A DNA stretch of 64,000 bases from Bicyclus anynana (lineage: Eukaryota > Arthropoda > Insecta > Lepidoptera > Nymphalidae), in the NCBI RefSeq assembly GCF_947172395.1, contig NC_069087.1:8327107-8391106 (forward strand), in the 5' to 3' direction. This document shows, in pieces, positions 44,001 to 51,796 of this stretch. How positions within the stretch are numbered: the first letter of the stretch is position 1; every line of letters starts with the position of its first letter. A program made the translations under genes and the position numbers. The notes below the pieces were generated by a model. The model was not told the origin of the DNA. It worked only from the letters and a program-made list of their open reading frames with translations, and did not search any database.

Positions 44001-46987
44001 CCTATGGCGACTTCCTTTCTAAAGAAGAAAGTGGGCAGTAGGCTACTAAAAAATGGGCTTTTGAGATGATGTAAATGTCGGTCGGTCCCACGAAGCCCTG
44101 TTCAATAAAAGGTAACACTTATAGTACCGCGAACCCCCTGCCGTCGAAAGGCGAACCCCTAGGGGTTCGCGTACCCCACTTTCAGAAACCCTGATGTAAA
44201 TGATGAAAAAAAGTCTTGGAAATAATCATTTCAGGATTGGTGGACGACGTCAAGATTTTCAAGTTACTATCGAGCGTGGAATCGCATAGTGCACGCTTGG
44301 CTCAGGGACCACATCTACCGACCGCTTGCTCCGCGGGCCGGACGAGCTGTTTCCACGCTGTTGGTGTTTTTAGTAAGTTTCATTTTTAGGTACAAAATAT
44401 TACCTATTTATGTAAAAGATTGTACATCATAATGTATATAACTAGGAACCACGCAAGTAGAAGTAGTACCTACGTACCTACCCCCTTTGTAAATACAAAA
44501 TAGACTTTCCCGACAAATTACATTTTCCATAACAACGACACCATTTAAAATCCAATTAAGTTAGGTAGTTATCTATGAACCGTTTCCAGATTTTCCTGTG
44601 TAGATAGGTAAATAACTAACCTACTTATTTAAAAGCAATAAACGAAATTTTCTTCAGTGGAAATAAATATCTTCCTACGCATTTATTTAGCTACGTAATT
44701 TGGGTTCACGTTACCTACCTAATGAGTAATTAACAAACCTACCCAACTAATAGCAATAAGAAAATCTATACAGCTCTCGAAAACTTATTTTGCCACCGCC
44801 GCCACCCCCCCCAACCTCGTTAATATAAATGTGAGTGGTTGAGGCTTACAGCTACATCCCCGATACCAACGCTAATTGTAGATCTAGACGCCCAAATAAC
44901 GTCCTTTACGATTCTGACGATGACATAACACGACAATGCTTCCCAGGCAACACGAACACTAGCTACACAGCGTCTTCGCCGGCGAACACGAGGTCCCTGA
45001 TATCTGACGTCACCCAGACGTGGGCTTTTTAACTCACGATCTCGGGGGCGCCCGAACTGATACACTCAGGCCAAAACACCCTTCCCGAACGGCCCTCTAA
45101 GTTGAGGTCCGAGTCTCAGAGGAGACGCCCTTAGAGAGTCGTTCCGCCCATCTACTCTGCTTCTGCCTTCGGGCCCCATCAGGCGATGCTTCTACGCTCG
45201 CCCAAACCCCCTGGTGACGCCGCTGAGGTCCCTTAAGGAGCCTACGGCACTTACACAATCAGAAAAAAATAAAACCTACCTATGGATACGATGGATACTA
45301 CGTAGCTATAACTATAGAAGGTAGGTAGCCACTACATCCCAAAGACATACAATAAGTATGTTCTACTTTGTTAATCATCTAATTGAGTCGACCCACGCAG
45401 CTTCCTATTTATATTAACGAGGTCAGTCAAACAACATTAGGTAGGTAAGTTTATTGTTTTTGTTAGAAGAAAGGTTTATTGTATTAGGCAATTGTTTTCA
45501 AGTAAAGTTTTTTCTTAACCGTTCGGTATCGAAAAGAGAATCGAAAAGAATTTTAAATTCCATTATTTCAAGTAGGCTCAGTTAAGCAGTTTTGAAATGT
45601 CAGATGACTATTTGTAAAGATTCTACCACCGGTTCGGAAGGCAGGTTCTGCTGAGAACAAGAAACTCAACAGTTGCTCTTTTGAAAAATCATAGAGTACC
45701 TATTATCATTTACAATTGATAACAACATTACATTTTCTCGTAGCTTTACTTCCTGTGTGAAGGCAATAGACTAGCGTCGCGTAGTTTTAGTTCCCGGAGA
45801 TAAATTGAGCCTATAATACTCGCTGATAATGCAAAATTTCATTAGTGGAATAATTTTGAAATTCGGTTTAATGATTTAGGCGTGAAAGCGTAACACACAG
45901 AAAAACAAACTCACGTTCGCGTTAATAATAAGTGTTACGAAACATCGTGACTTACGCTCCGCAATAGCAGATTTTCGGTATCAACGGTACGTAGTAACGC
46001 GGCGACATGCGGGCATCAGCGCTTCAGCCTTCACACAGGTACCTTTTGACGGCTTCAGTGGCGCAGTGTATGCGCCAGACAGAGGTCCTGGTTCCCCGGC
46101 TGGGCTGATTGAGATTTCCTTAATTGGTCCAGGTCTGGCTGGTGGGAGGCAGCTACCTACCGGCAAAGACGTACCGCCAAGTGATTTAGCGATCTGGTAC
46201 GATGTCGTGTAGAAACGTTATGTAGGTACCTATACATAAAAGTTTTAGAGGGAAATGTATTTTTGTATGTTCAAGATATCGTCAGCTGCACACGAGGTGA
46301 TACTATCACTGTCGTTCGGGTTCTTCTACCCCGTGCTCATGGTCGAGTTCGGCGTGTTCGGGCTGCTGATGCTGCCGCTGACTGCCAACAGCGGCCGCCG
46401 GTTCCCCAACACTTCGAATCTTTTGATGTGGTTGTCGTTCTTCATTGGAAACGGTAAGCCCAACTATTCATTTTGCTATACCTACTAGGTATGTTAACTA
46501 TGCTAACTATGGGTTAAACTCATTAGAAGGCTCAAAGTCACTCAGCGAGCGATGGAGCGAGCTATGCTTGGAGTTTCTCTGCGTGATCGAACCAAAGTCA
46601 CTGATATAGCTCAGCGAGTCGCGAAGCTGAAGTGGCAATGAGCAGGCCACATTGTTCGAAGAGCCGATGGACGTTGAGGTCCCAGGGTGCTAGAAGGTCG
46701 ACCCCCCACTAGGTGGACCGAAGATGGTTGAGCCGCTAGATCAGAAATTTCGCCATTGGCTTACGTCACAGAATACATATGTACAGGTATACTAAGCTCT
46801 TCCCTAATTATGATTTTTATTTGTTCCAGGTCTTCTATGGAGTTTGTATTCGATGGAGTATTTTTCAAGACAAAATTGCCCCATCTCCGAACACGATAGC
46901 TTTTTCGTACCGAAGTCATGGTCTTGTCCTGAAATTGTGTTGAAACCCAATTGGACGTTTCAAAATCCATTCGACATCATTTACTGA
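19899..46987 (+). CDS. SOAT: Sterol O-acyltransferase (ACAT/SOAT, MBOAT family)
   Basis: Esterifies sterols with acyl-CoA at the ER membrane. Nine coding exons join to one 466-residue frame: 19899-20116, 24288-24439, 30601-30737, 36777-36919, 40176-40305, 41531-41677, 44235-44372, 46276-46453, 46830-46987. All phases agree and all introns are GT-AG except intron 1 (GC-AG). Several hydrophobic spans are visible, for example residues 45-68, 97-117 and 133-150. Family signatures: YFLFAPTLIYRDEYPR (202-217), NAFAEMLTFGDRLFYE (294-309), the FYxDWW motif across the exon 6/7 join, YYRAWN with the expected catalytic Asn at 325, SAAHE with catalytic His at 361, and a C-terminal WSLYSMEYFSRQNCP. The usual FYxDWWN ends in Thr (T313) here. 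The start is the first ATG after the exon acceptor (19891-19892); an upstream exon could extend the cytosolic N terminus. The gene spans 27 kb because its introns are filled with transposon debris. The family call is strong. SOAT is preferred over DGAT by the APTLIYRD segment and the C-terminal sequence. Confidence 0.93.
20117..20122 (+). other. SOAT: GC-type splice donor of SOAT intron 1
   Basis: The bases GCAAGT follow exon 1, ending ...CGAGGAAA. Using this GC donor leaves phase 2, and joining to the acceptor at 24286-24287 gives ERGKINIGITS, which aligns without gaps to the family. The nearby GT at 20121 would leave phase 0 and put exon 2 out of frame with an early stop. GCAAGT is the known strong context for GC-AG introns. 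Confidence 0.75.
20368..20585 (-). mobile_element. SINE-A copy in SOAT intron 1
   Basis: Reverse-strand poly-A complement, then ACAAGTTAGCCCTTGACTAC, GGAGGAGGATGAAAATCCAC, ACCGGAACGCTAAATCGCTT. It lacks the tRNA head and merges into an older repeat with a degenerate tRNA-like B box near 20630. Confidence 0.8.
21088..21275 (+). mobile_element. SINE-A with internal deletion
   Basis: Head ACGGCCTCCGTGACGCAGTG, then a break at ATTTTTATTTATATT and re-entry into the body at CCGCCCTACCGGCAAAGACG. The B box is lost, so it should be transcriptionally dead. Confidence 0.75.
22060..22750 (+). pseudogene. RTE-type LINE, 3' end of reverse-transcriptase ORF
   Basis: The translation shows IYLGHMIQLG, NRRIQLGWAAFGKLRDIF and VLPVMTYGSET, then a stop/frame change, then RLRVTQRAMERAMFGVSLRD, QRVAKLKWQWAGHIVRRADG and GRPPARWTDDIKRVAG to a stop near 22723, followed by (ATG)n. 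These are typical of the C-terminal part of RTE-clade LINE reverse transcriptases. 5' truncated and disabled by the stop after SET, but otherwise well preserved, so probably a fairly young insertion. It lies in SOAT intron 1. Confidence 0.85.
22778..22892 (+). mobile_element. SINE-B 3' fragment
   Basis: AATTCTCTACGTGTGTCAAG, CCAATCCGCATTGGGTCAGC and GAGAGGAGACTTGTGCTCAA, ending in ATGATGATT. Only the last third of the element is present, about 30 bp after the LINE end. Confidence 0.75.
22893..24287. other. Rest of SOAT intron 1
   Basis: Contains a one-ended relic (23047-23095) of the TTAA-flanked MITE and a dispersed-repeat A copy at about 24060-24230 (GACCCGCGACTTCGTCCGCC ... AACTACC ... 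GATGTACTATGAAG). Otherwise unassigned AT-rich DNA. Confidence 0.5.
24740..24985. repeat. GGGCCC/TAGCTACGCCACTG repeat, inverted ends
   Basis: CAATGGCGTAGTTATCC at the left and CCTAGCTACGCCACTG at the right are inverted versions of one end. The same end occurs near 1915-1960 and at 63825-63900. Probably a short non-autonomous element family. Confidence 0.5.
24990..25410 (+). repeat. Two dispersed-repeat A copies in tandem
   Basis: Copy 1 starts CTAGCGGACGCCCGCGACTT. Both copies contain GGATAAAAA.TAGCCTATRTG, CAAATTTCAG and AGTAACAAACAT. The second follows the first's tail without a full 5' end. The array ends in TATAATATTAGTAGGA. Confidence 0.6.
25988..26016 (+). repeat. Poly(A) run
   Basis: About 28 A residues following AATTCAGCGAAATT. 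The flank GTTTTGATT is not recognisable as a full element, so the source retroelement is unclear. Confidence 0.8.
27070..27109. repeat. Perfect 18-bp-arm hairpin
   Basis: AATAAAACTATTTTAATG is followed after 4 nt by its exact reverse complement. AT-rich; possibly the core of a tiny foldback element. Confidence 0.85.
28060..28720. repeat. Large compound foldback in SOAT intron 2
   Basis: The left arm, about 28060-28262, pairs with 28440-28692. Examples: AATAAACTCGAAAATTACTA with its complement near 28660, and GTGAAAGTGAGTTTGATTGT with its complement near 28460. A second pair, CATCTCAATATTCCCATGAG at 28341 with its complement at 28694, crosses the first. Repeat-B-like sequence (CGTATTCCCTCCGGAATGGG) is included in the arms, so inverted copies of repeat B may have created it. 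Confidence 0.75.
30245..30560 (-). mobile_element. RTE-type LINE 3' fragment beside SOAT exon 3
   Basis: The minus-strand translation contains NEEIRRRTEVTDIAQRVAKL and GRPPIRWTEDIKRVAG, closely matching the copy at 22351-22725. It ends about 40 bp upstream of the exon 3 acceptor (30599-30600), leaving only a short unique TTTTTCTTTTCCAG tract between transposon and exon. Confidence 0.85.
32207..32575. repeat. Inverted repeat split by a repeat-B insertion
   Basis: CTAAAGTGTTTTTCAGAAAG (32207-) and CTGAAAAACACTTTAG (to 32575) with adjoining GTACGG/CCGTAC are inverted arms. The space between them holds a complete repeat-B copy (about 32297-32515, ending TTTATAATATTAGTATA). Removing it leaves an ordinary foldback with a short spacer, giving the order of insertion. 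Confidence 0.65.
33200..33376 (+). repeat. Dispersed repeat B
   Basis: GACTAGCTGATAGCTAGTTC, AAGAATACGGGGATGTTATA, GGACCAGTAGTTCCTGTGAT, CAAACAAACAAAC, TTTATAGTATTAGTATAG. Nearly full length, missing part of the GC-rich 5' section. Confidence 0.7.
33705..33812 (-). mobile_element. SINE-C head (tRNA-like)
   Basis: The minus strand gives GGTTCGATCCCCGCCCCGTT (B box) and TCCCGACTAGTTGGAAGG, matching the reverse-strand heads at 12370-12470 and 12919-12980. 3' body not seen. Confidence 0.6.
33881..34099. mobile_element. MITE family 1, compact copy
   Basis: Ends GGGGCCTTAGCCATGTAGCA and GTGCCACATGGCTACAGTTC, with inner inverted TTTCTACAAACACTAACG and GTTAGTTTTTGTAGAAAG. About 219 bp. Same family as the copy next to the inhibitor exon. 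Confidence 0.75.
34740..35030. repeat. TTGACA/TGTCAA-rich unclassified block
   Basis: TTGACA, TGACA or their complements occur many times in under 300 bp (for example CTGACAATGTCAAGACATTG at 34973). The reverse strand is open for 88 codons, but the frame has no recognisable domain. It looks like a repeat fragment rather than a gene. Confidence 0.4.
35655..35870 (+). repeat. Dispersed repeat A
   Basis: Full-length-looking copy: AGCGGACGCTCGCGACTTTG, GGATTTTTCCGGGATAAAAA, CAAATCGCTTCAGTAGC, ending ACTTTATATTATTAGTGTGA. Serves as a family reference for the truncated copies elsewhere. Confidence 0.7.
36271..36462. repeat. Foldback upstream of SOAT exon 4
   Basis: Arms 36271-36316 and 36413-36462 are inverted (GTCCTTTTCTTGGAAGAAGT ... 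ACTTCTTTCATGAAAAGGAC), with a roughly 96-nt spacer containing CGCCATT repeats. Small non-autonomous element. Confidence 0.7.
36810..37269 (+). repeat. SOAT: Four-copy tandem duplication of SOAT exon 4 donor region
   Basis: Units of 116, 117 and 117 bp: TCTCAATACG starts at 36861, 36977, 37094 and 37211. Each unit runs from GCTGCATGC inside exon 4 through the APTLIYRD codons and the donor CCGAG|GTATT. Potential donors follow 36919, 37035, 37152 and 37269. Only the first keeps the frame with exon 5. The first repeat junction lacks one T relative to the others (GTATT versus GTATTT), so copies 2-4 lie in a shifted frame that itself stays open until GACTAA in copy 4. All three forward frames are open across most of the array. 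It is a local duplication spanning an exon-intron border, not extra exons with their own acceptors. Confidence 0.9.
38535..38715 (+). repeat. Dispersed repeat B
   Basis: CGCGGTTTCACCCGCGTGGT, AAGGGGATAATATATAGCCT, GATAAATGGGCTATCTGACA, GACCAGTAGTTCCTGAGATT, CTTCAGCTTTTAGTAATAGT. Good copy with an intact 5' portion. Confidence 0.7.
39900..40070 (+). repeat. Dispersed repeat A-like
   Basis: CTAGCGGACGCCCGCGACTT at the start, then AACTACCTCCCTGCCAAATT and GTACATCAAGCGGTTTTCGA. A subtype shared with the partial copies at 24060 and 15340. Confidence 0.6.
40440..40895 (+). pseudogene. Decayed LINE reverse-transcriptase C-terminus
   Basis: Broken frames still show CILPTLTYGCKTWKLTKKAK, IRHSIIRQKRK and a degraded basic tail, a pattern of an RTE-like LINE distinct from the family at 22060. 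Multiple stops and shifts make it an old relic, in SOAT intron 5. Confidence 0.6.
40976..41300 (+). mobile_element. SINE-A, full-length, well preserved
   Basis: GGCCTCCGTGGCGCAGTGGT (A box), GGTTCGATCCC (B box), complete body and an A/G-rich tail (AATAAAAAAGAAGAAGAAAT). The cleanest SINE-A in the window and therefore probably one of the youngest; in SOAT intron 5. Confidence 0.9.
42240..42605 (+). mobile_element. Dispersed element D
   Basis: Shares blocks with 51010-51450 in the opposite orientation: GCAGCGCGGTGAAGGCGGTG, AAAAACAAACGTCAC, GTCGCATCAGTAA and a terminal TGCCTATTATT..TTAATCTGTG. Similarity extends over about 370 bp with many differences, so both copies are old. Confidence 0.6.
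43545..43690 (+). mobile_element. SINE-B, internally deleted
   Basis: Good head (GAGCCGTGATAGTCCAGTGG; GATTCGAATCC B box) but the body jumps from ACCTCTAACTTTATGATT to the CTTAATTCTCTGAGTGTGTG part, then CCAATCCGACGACGACG. Confidence 0.75.
43895..44000. repeat. Foldback made from a SINE-C head
   Basis: GGGTACGACAATAGATCAAC GGGGTGG, an 11-nt loop containing GTTCGATCG, then the inverted CCACCCCGTTGATCTATCGT CGTACCC. One strand is the normal SINE-C head; the other is an inverted copy of it. Confidence 0.75.
44780..45270 (+). other. GC-rich unclassified segment in SOAT intron 7
   Basis: Stands out from its AT-rich surroundings: GCCACCGCCGCCACCCCCCC, a short open frame (44835-45032) with an acidic SDDD patch, then a pyrimidine/GC-rich stretch ending AGAAAAAAATAAAACC. 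The A-rich end suggests the 3' end of a non-LTR retrotransposon, but no reverse-transcriptase motif is present. Confidence 0.45.
46048..46222 (+). mobile_element. SINE-A fragment beside SOAT exon 8
   Basis: GGCTTCAGTGGCGCAGTGTA, a damaged B box (GGTTCCCCGG), then AATTGGTCCAGGTCTGGCTG and ACGTACCGCCAAGTGATTTA, ending near TGTCGTGTAGAAACG. It ends about 53 bp before the exon 8 start at 46276. Confidence 0.8.
46500..46735 (+). mobile_element. RTE-type LINE fragment in SOAT intron 8
   Basis: AAGGCTCAAAGTCACTCAGC, GATGGAGCGAGCTATGCTTG, GCGAAGCTGAAGTGGCAATG and GTTCGAAGAGCCGATGGACG match the 22351-22620 part of the family copy. Internally deleted, with stops. Confidence 0.75.
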
Positions 46988-47139
46988 TATTTAATGATAA
47001 CAACCATGATTATTTAAGTAGGTATCAGCGCAGACTGAGCGAGATACTCCTCTGGAGTCCTACTTGAACTTTGAAGACTATTTACTCAGTAGTCAAGAAG
47101 ATAGCTAGCGAAAGGTATAAAGATATACTTATTAGATTT

Positions 47140-47720
47140 ACGTCATCATCATCATTAACAGCCAACTGACCAGACGTCCACAGCTGGACATAAGCCTCTT
47201 CATCATCATCATCATATCAGCCGATGGACGTCCACTGATGGACATAGGCCGTTTGTAGGGACTTCCAAACATCACGATACTGAGCCACCTGCATCCAGCA
47301 AATTCCTGCGACTTGCTTGATGTCGTCAGTCCACCTGGTGGGGAGTCGACCAACACTGCGCTTACCAGTGCGTTGTCGCCCTAACTAACAGATACTCCTA
47401 ACATAGCTCGTTCCATCGCCCGCTGTGTGACTCTGAGCTTTCTTATGAGGCCCATAGATAGCGACCAAGTCTCGGAACCATGGGTCATCACTGGCAACAC
47501 CACTGTTCGAGGACTTTTGTCTTCAGGCACTGAGGAATATCGGATATAAGCCTCATAAGCCTCATGTCCTCGGTCCACCAACATCCATCGGTTCTTCGCA
47601 GCAACCAGCATCGCGATTCGCTAATCTACGTCAGTGACTTTGGTTCTTCTGCGGATCTCCGTATTTCTGATTCGATCTCGCAGAGATCTGCGCTCCATCA
47701 CCCGCAGAGTGACTTTAAGC
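47140..47720 (-). mobile_element. Two nested or tandem RTE-type LINE fragments
   Basis: Two separate minus-strand 3' tips, each ATCATCATCAT followed by the GACGTCCACAGCTGGACATA block, start at 47143 and 47201. The second continues into rearranged reverse-transcriptase C-terminal sequence up to about 47720, with internal scrambling (VLPVMTHGSETWSLSM is readable at about 47440-47490). Confidence 0.7.
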
Positions 47721-47828
47721 CTTCCGCAACTTGAAATATTTTTCCTATAACGTGTGCTAAATCCAAATTGCCTTGTTAGATAGGTACTTATTTCTTTAGT
47801 ATGTAGGTACTAAGTACCCGTTCTATTT

Positions 47829-48012
47829 ATTACCCGTGCTAATGACGTACAGTTTTCATTTTAACTGAACAGTCGAACTGTTCAGACAAATCGTACGTAC
47901 CTACGTAGTGTCCGTCAGTTTTAACTGACTGTCATATTTAATGATTTTCATTGAAATTTATATTAGATATAACTGTACAGTCAAAACCGCACGTATGTAG
48001 CACGGGTTAATG
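47829..48012. repeat. Foldback element
   Basis: The left end ATTACCCGTGCTAATGACGT and the right end ACGTATGTAGCACGGGTTAAT are inverted. Inside, CAGTTTTMATTTTAACTGA-like inverted segments repeat (GAACAGTCGAACTGTTC is itself a palindrome). Confidence 0.65.
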
Positions 48013-48920
48013 TATATTTGTATAATCAAACCAAATTGTTTAATGATCAAAGGGAAAAATAATATTATTTATATTTTGCCTTCTCGCAAATTTTTCGCTC
48101 GGTCTGCGCTTAGGTACCTTGATTATAAATAGCAAAATGTACCTACCTATGACTAAATGTGATGGCTAAGTGAAGAATTGTTTTCTCCTTTTGAATCTAA
48201 CATTGAATTTAAAGATTAGTTAGTCACAGATGTGTTACATACCTTACCTATTGGTACGAGTAAGTTAACGTTTCCATATAATATATTAGATAGTTATCTA
48301 ATCATAATTTAATAGACAGATACAGATACTAAATAGTAAATACCGTCATTATATTTTTTCATACAAAAATGTCTTTATCCTGTTGCTAAGTAGTTACTTC
48401 CGTATCCGTAGTAATGACGATGCTGAAGTCAGTTAGTAACGCGCTAATGACTAAGCTCCAATCGACTAATTAACTCATACCCCTGACTGGTTTGTCCGGC
48501 GGGTAGATATCTACGAGTACAAACGAAGCCAGAAGCCAAAGGTAAAACAAACAATGAGAAGGCAACCGACAAACTCCACTAATCTTATTGTCAGCCTGAA
48601 CCAATAAAACGTTATTTTTTCTGGTAGGTATCATGACGTTAACTTTTAACGAAATTATGTACAATATCCATTTAAGGAAATAAACATTATGGAATGAAAT
48701 TGATGACTACTATAGATCTTTAATTTTTTGTCAATTCGCCTACAATATTCGATTACCTATAATAGTTCATAAAATTATCATAAAGTAGGTATAATTTGAT
48801 TGATTGATTTAGATTACCTATTATATTATTTACTACAAATATAATGTAATCATTTTATTTATACTTTTAATAAAAAAACTGTTTCAAACATGCATTTTAT
48901 TTAAGTATCCTAGACTTAAA

Positions 48921-48973
48921 TCACCAGGCAAATTTTAAAAACACTCCGATTGTTTTAAAAATTTGCCTGGTGA
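48921..48973. repeat. 23-bp-arm hairpin
   Basis: TCACCAGGCAAATTTTAAAA and its continuation ACA pair with TGTTTTAAAAATTTGCCTGG and TGA across a 7-nt loop, with one mismatch. CCTGGTGATG follows immediately as a partial extra copy of the end. Confidence 0.8.
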
Positions 48974-49510
48974 TTCCTGGTGATGTATTCCTAAAGTTAT
49001 AATGCAAATATAGCAGTGAATATTAAGTTACCACCATTTGTACCGACTCGTAAATCTATGGTTACCACCACCTTCTATCGGTCCTATTTCATTATGAAAA
49101 TTATAAAAAAAACAACAAAGCAAATTGTAATAAAAATTTATTTTTCCATTAATATAAAAATCTTATCATGGCATAACTATAATTATATAACCACCTCAGA
49201 AAGCACTTTCTAGCGACTGTCTGTGGCGGCCAACAAGCGAATACAAACGAGCACATTAATCAACAACTTCCCTTCAGCTCGAATATTGGCAATTATTTCA
49301 TTAGGTATTAATTTTAATTTGACCACTTTCATATATTTCATAAATCTATTTAATATTTTATATTGAATTTTATGGACACAGAAAACTTCTAAATATTACA
49401 ATATAATGTGATTGTTTGCTATGAATCATACTTAAATAAAACTTACAAAAAACGTTTCTCTAAAGTATAGCGTTACTATAATATAAATGGCATATCTGTG
49501 CTAAATTACT

Positions 49511-49898
49511 TATACAGGAAGAAAATTTTTTTAGTGCGGATATTTTTATATTTTGTACATAAACAAAATTTAATGATCACGTATTTTTTCTTTTTTTTTT
49601 AACTCAAAAATAACAAAATTATCGTTAGCTAAAGTTATTTACTTTTGAACAGAATTTTAGGGTCACCCTTGTGCGTTTATTTTATTTTCGTTTGATACCT
49701 AAAGGACGTCACCAGATCACTTTTAAGCTGAATATATCTTGTTTAGTAATAATATGTACATTATTTTGTTATTTTAGAGACATAAATTAAAAAAAAAATT
49801 ACATAAAATGTATCGAACTGTTTGTAGATTTATATTCTATTAATGATACAGAACCACGAAAAAAAATATCCGCACTAAAGACCGAATCACCCTGTATA
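49511..49898. mobile_element. DNA-element with TATACAGG ends
   Basis: Left end TATACAGGAAGAAAA...TTAGTGCGGATATTTTTA. Right end is the inverted TAAAGACCGAATCACCCTGTATA preceded by AAAAAATATCCGCAC. The interior is AT-rich without a frame. Non-autonomous TIR element of about 388 bp. Confidence 0.6.
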
Positions 49899-51009
49899 GA
49901 ATATAATCTCTTAAAGCTCTAAATGTAGACTTCAATATCATATCTATCTGTAATTCAATTAGCATAATTGTCTTGTCCATTCTAGACTAATTAAGCAAGC
50001 TAAGCAATAAACCGATAGATAAGTCAATTAAAGACACTGAATTATATAAGATGAGGCAGAAATAAATTACAATGTAAAAAAAATTGTTCATATTGACGAT
50101 AAAAAAAAATATTAGATCATGGACTGAATTCCAAATAAATCGTTAAGTAAATGAAACGTAAATATGTAGATGCTAGGAATCTTTAAACAACACTTTAGCT
50201 TATGAACGTTAAACTAGGTATGGTATTATACGCGGAATGTAACATTTTATGTAATGTGACGTTTAACATTCTTAGGCTGTACTAAACTAAATCCCCAAAC
50301 TAATATGTTATCCATATATTAGAAGGCATCTAATTTAGAAGACAAAATTTTATATGAAATTTGAACAAATTTAATGCCATTGTTTAAAAAGTCCATTTAT
50401 ATCAAAACATTTTAAAGTATAAACTTTGGCTGATTTTAACATGTTGTTTTTTGTTTCAAGATTTTAAATGCACTATTCTAACGTATATAACTTAAAAGCA
50501 ACAATAAATTTGGCATATTTGGAATCTCATGATTAATAAAAGGAAACTAAAATAATTCGGTATTTTCGTTGATCATTAATCGCAATACAACAGGAAGTTT
50601 TGGCAACTTTAGAAAACATCAGTTTCTAATAGCAGTCATTAAAACAGTACAAAAAGTCGAAGCTGGTGCTAAGTTGTCCATAAATCCAACTGGCTTGAAT
50701 TTTTTTTTCCAGGTAACATTATGAAAAATGTGTACTGGCATATGTTTGCCAGTATTTTATGGGATTAGCACAACAAAATTAGCACCAAATTGTCAAGAAA
50801 AGTACACATAATATAAATAAGATATCACTACAAGGTCCAAACGAAATATAATTTTGAAAATAAAAACGAACAAAAATTGTATCTTCACAGCCTTACTGAT
50901 AACTATTTAAAATTAATACATATTTGAACATACTGATAGACTATTACAAGTTGTACCTATGTATTTTTCATACCAACTTGAATGTGGACTGTTTCATAAA
51001 CATATTATA

Positions 51010-51450
51010 ATAATGTAATATAACTATTATACACAGATTAAAGAATAATAGGCAGATAGAGCGTACGGAACACGGCAGGGATGCAGGCATTCCAAATACA
51101 AATTCTAAAACGAGTCAGTACGACACGGAGCGTCGCATCAGTAATTTTCAATATTATTCAAGAAAAATATTGTCTTATGTTTTTAAATATTTTAAAAACT
51201 TCACAAAAACTAAAAAATAAGATGGGGTATTTTTATAGGTATTAATTATTGATTTATTAGTTTATTATGATAATTGATATGTATAATTTACGTGATTGTT
51301 ATTAGTGTTAAATATTGAAATACAAATTATGAAAAAAGTTTGTATAAATGCAGATGTTAAGGAGAAGTGTGACGTTTGTTTTTTTACAGATTTCACCGGC
51401 CTCACCGCGCTGCTTGTATAGACTCATTCTGTATCATTCTTTATTCTGTG
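51010..51450 (-). mobile_element. Dispersed element D, inverted copy
   Basis: Reverse-oriented relative of 42240-42605: AATAGGCAGATAGAGCGTAC, GCGTCGCATCAGTAATTTTC, ACAGATTTCACCGGCCTCAC and CGCGCTGCTTGTATAGACTC. Confidence 0.6.
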
Positions 51451-51493
51451 CTATTATATTATAATTTTTATATAGAATATTGAAATTTTATAC

Positions 51494-51499
51494 TTTATT
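51494..51499 (-). terminator. Candidate poly(A) signal for syntenin
   Basis: TTTATT on the plus strand, which is AATAAA on the minus strand, about 300 bp after the stop codon. The same hexamer also occurs near 51440, inside element D. Position only; no cleavage evidence. Confidence 0.35.
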
Positions 51500-51796
51500 G
51501 AGAATTTAAAAATGAAATTTGAAATTGGGAGGGAAAATGGCAACTTTGTATAAAATTCCAAGGGTCAGGACTTCCTATATAGATGAGGTCAACTAGTATA
51601 TTCATAAATTGAAAAGTTATTATTACATAGAAAAGGTAATTTTATAAATCAATTGACCATAGAAAACTTCTAAATGATAAATATTTAGTGCTGTGTTGTT
51701 ATAAAACTATATAAATTCGTGCATTTGTGAAAATACAATTTCAATAATTTGACTTCAAAAGTGATAAATCTTATTATCATCTGAAAACCAACCATT

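Larger units (their letters stand above)
41678..44234. other. SOAT intron 6
   Basis: AT-rich, with a non-autonomous element (42240-42605), a SINE-B (43545-43690), a SINE-C hairpin (43895-44000) and a GC-rich hairpin CGAACCCCTAGGGGTTCG (about 44152-44170) just before exon 7. No exon was needed to keep the frame. Confidence 0.55.
46988..51796. other. Intergenic region between SOAT and syntenin (convergent)
   Basis: Contains LINE debris (47140-47720), a foldback (47829-48012), a hairpin (48921-48973), a TIR element (49511-49898) and element D (51010-51450). The remainder is very AT-rich and featureless. AATAAA-like sites occur (for example 48678), but no cleavage site for SOAT can be assigned. 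Confidence 0.5.
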
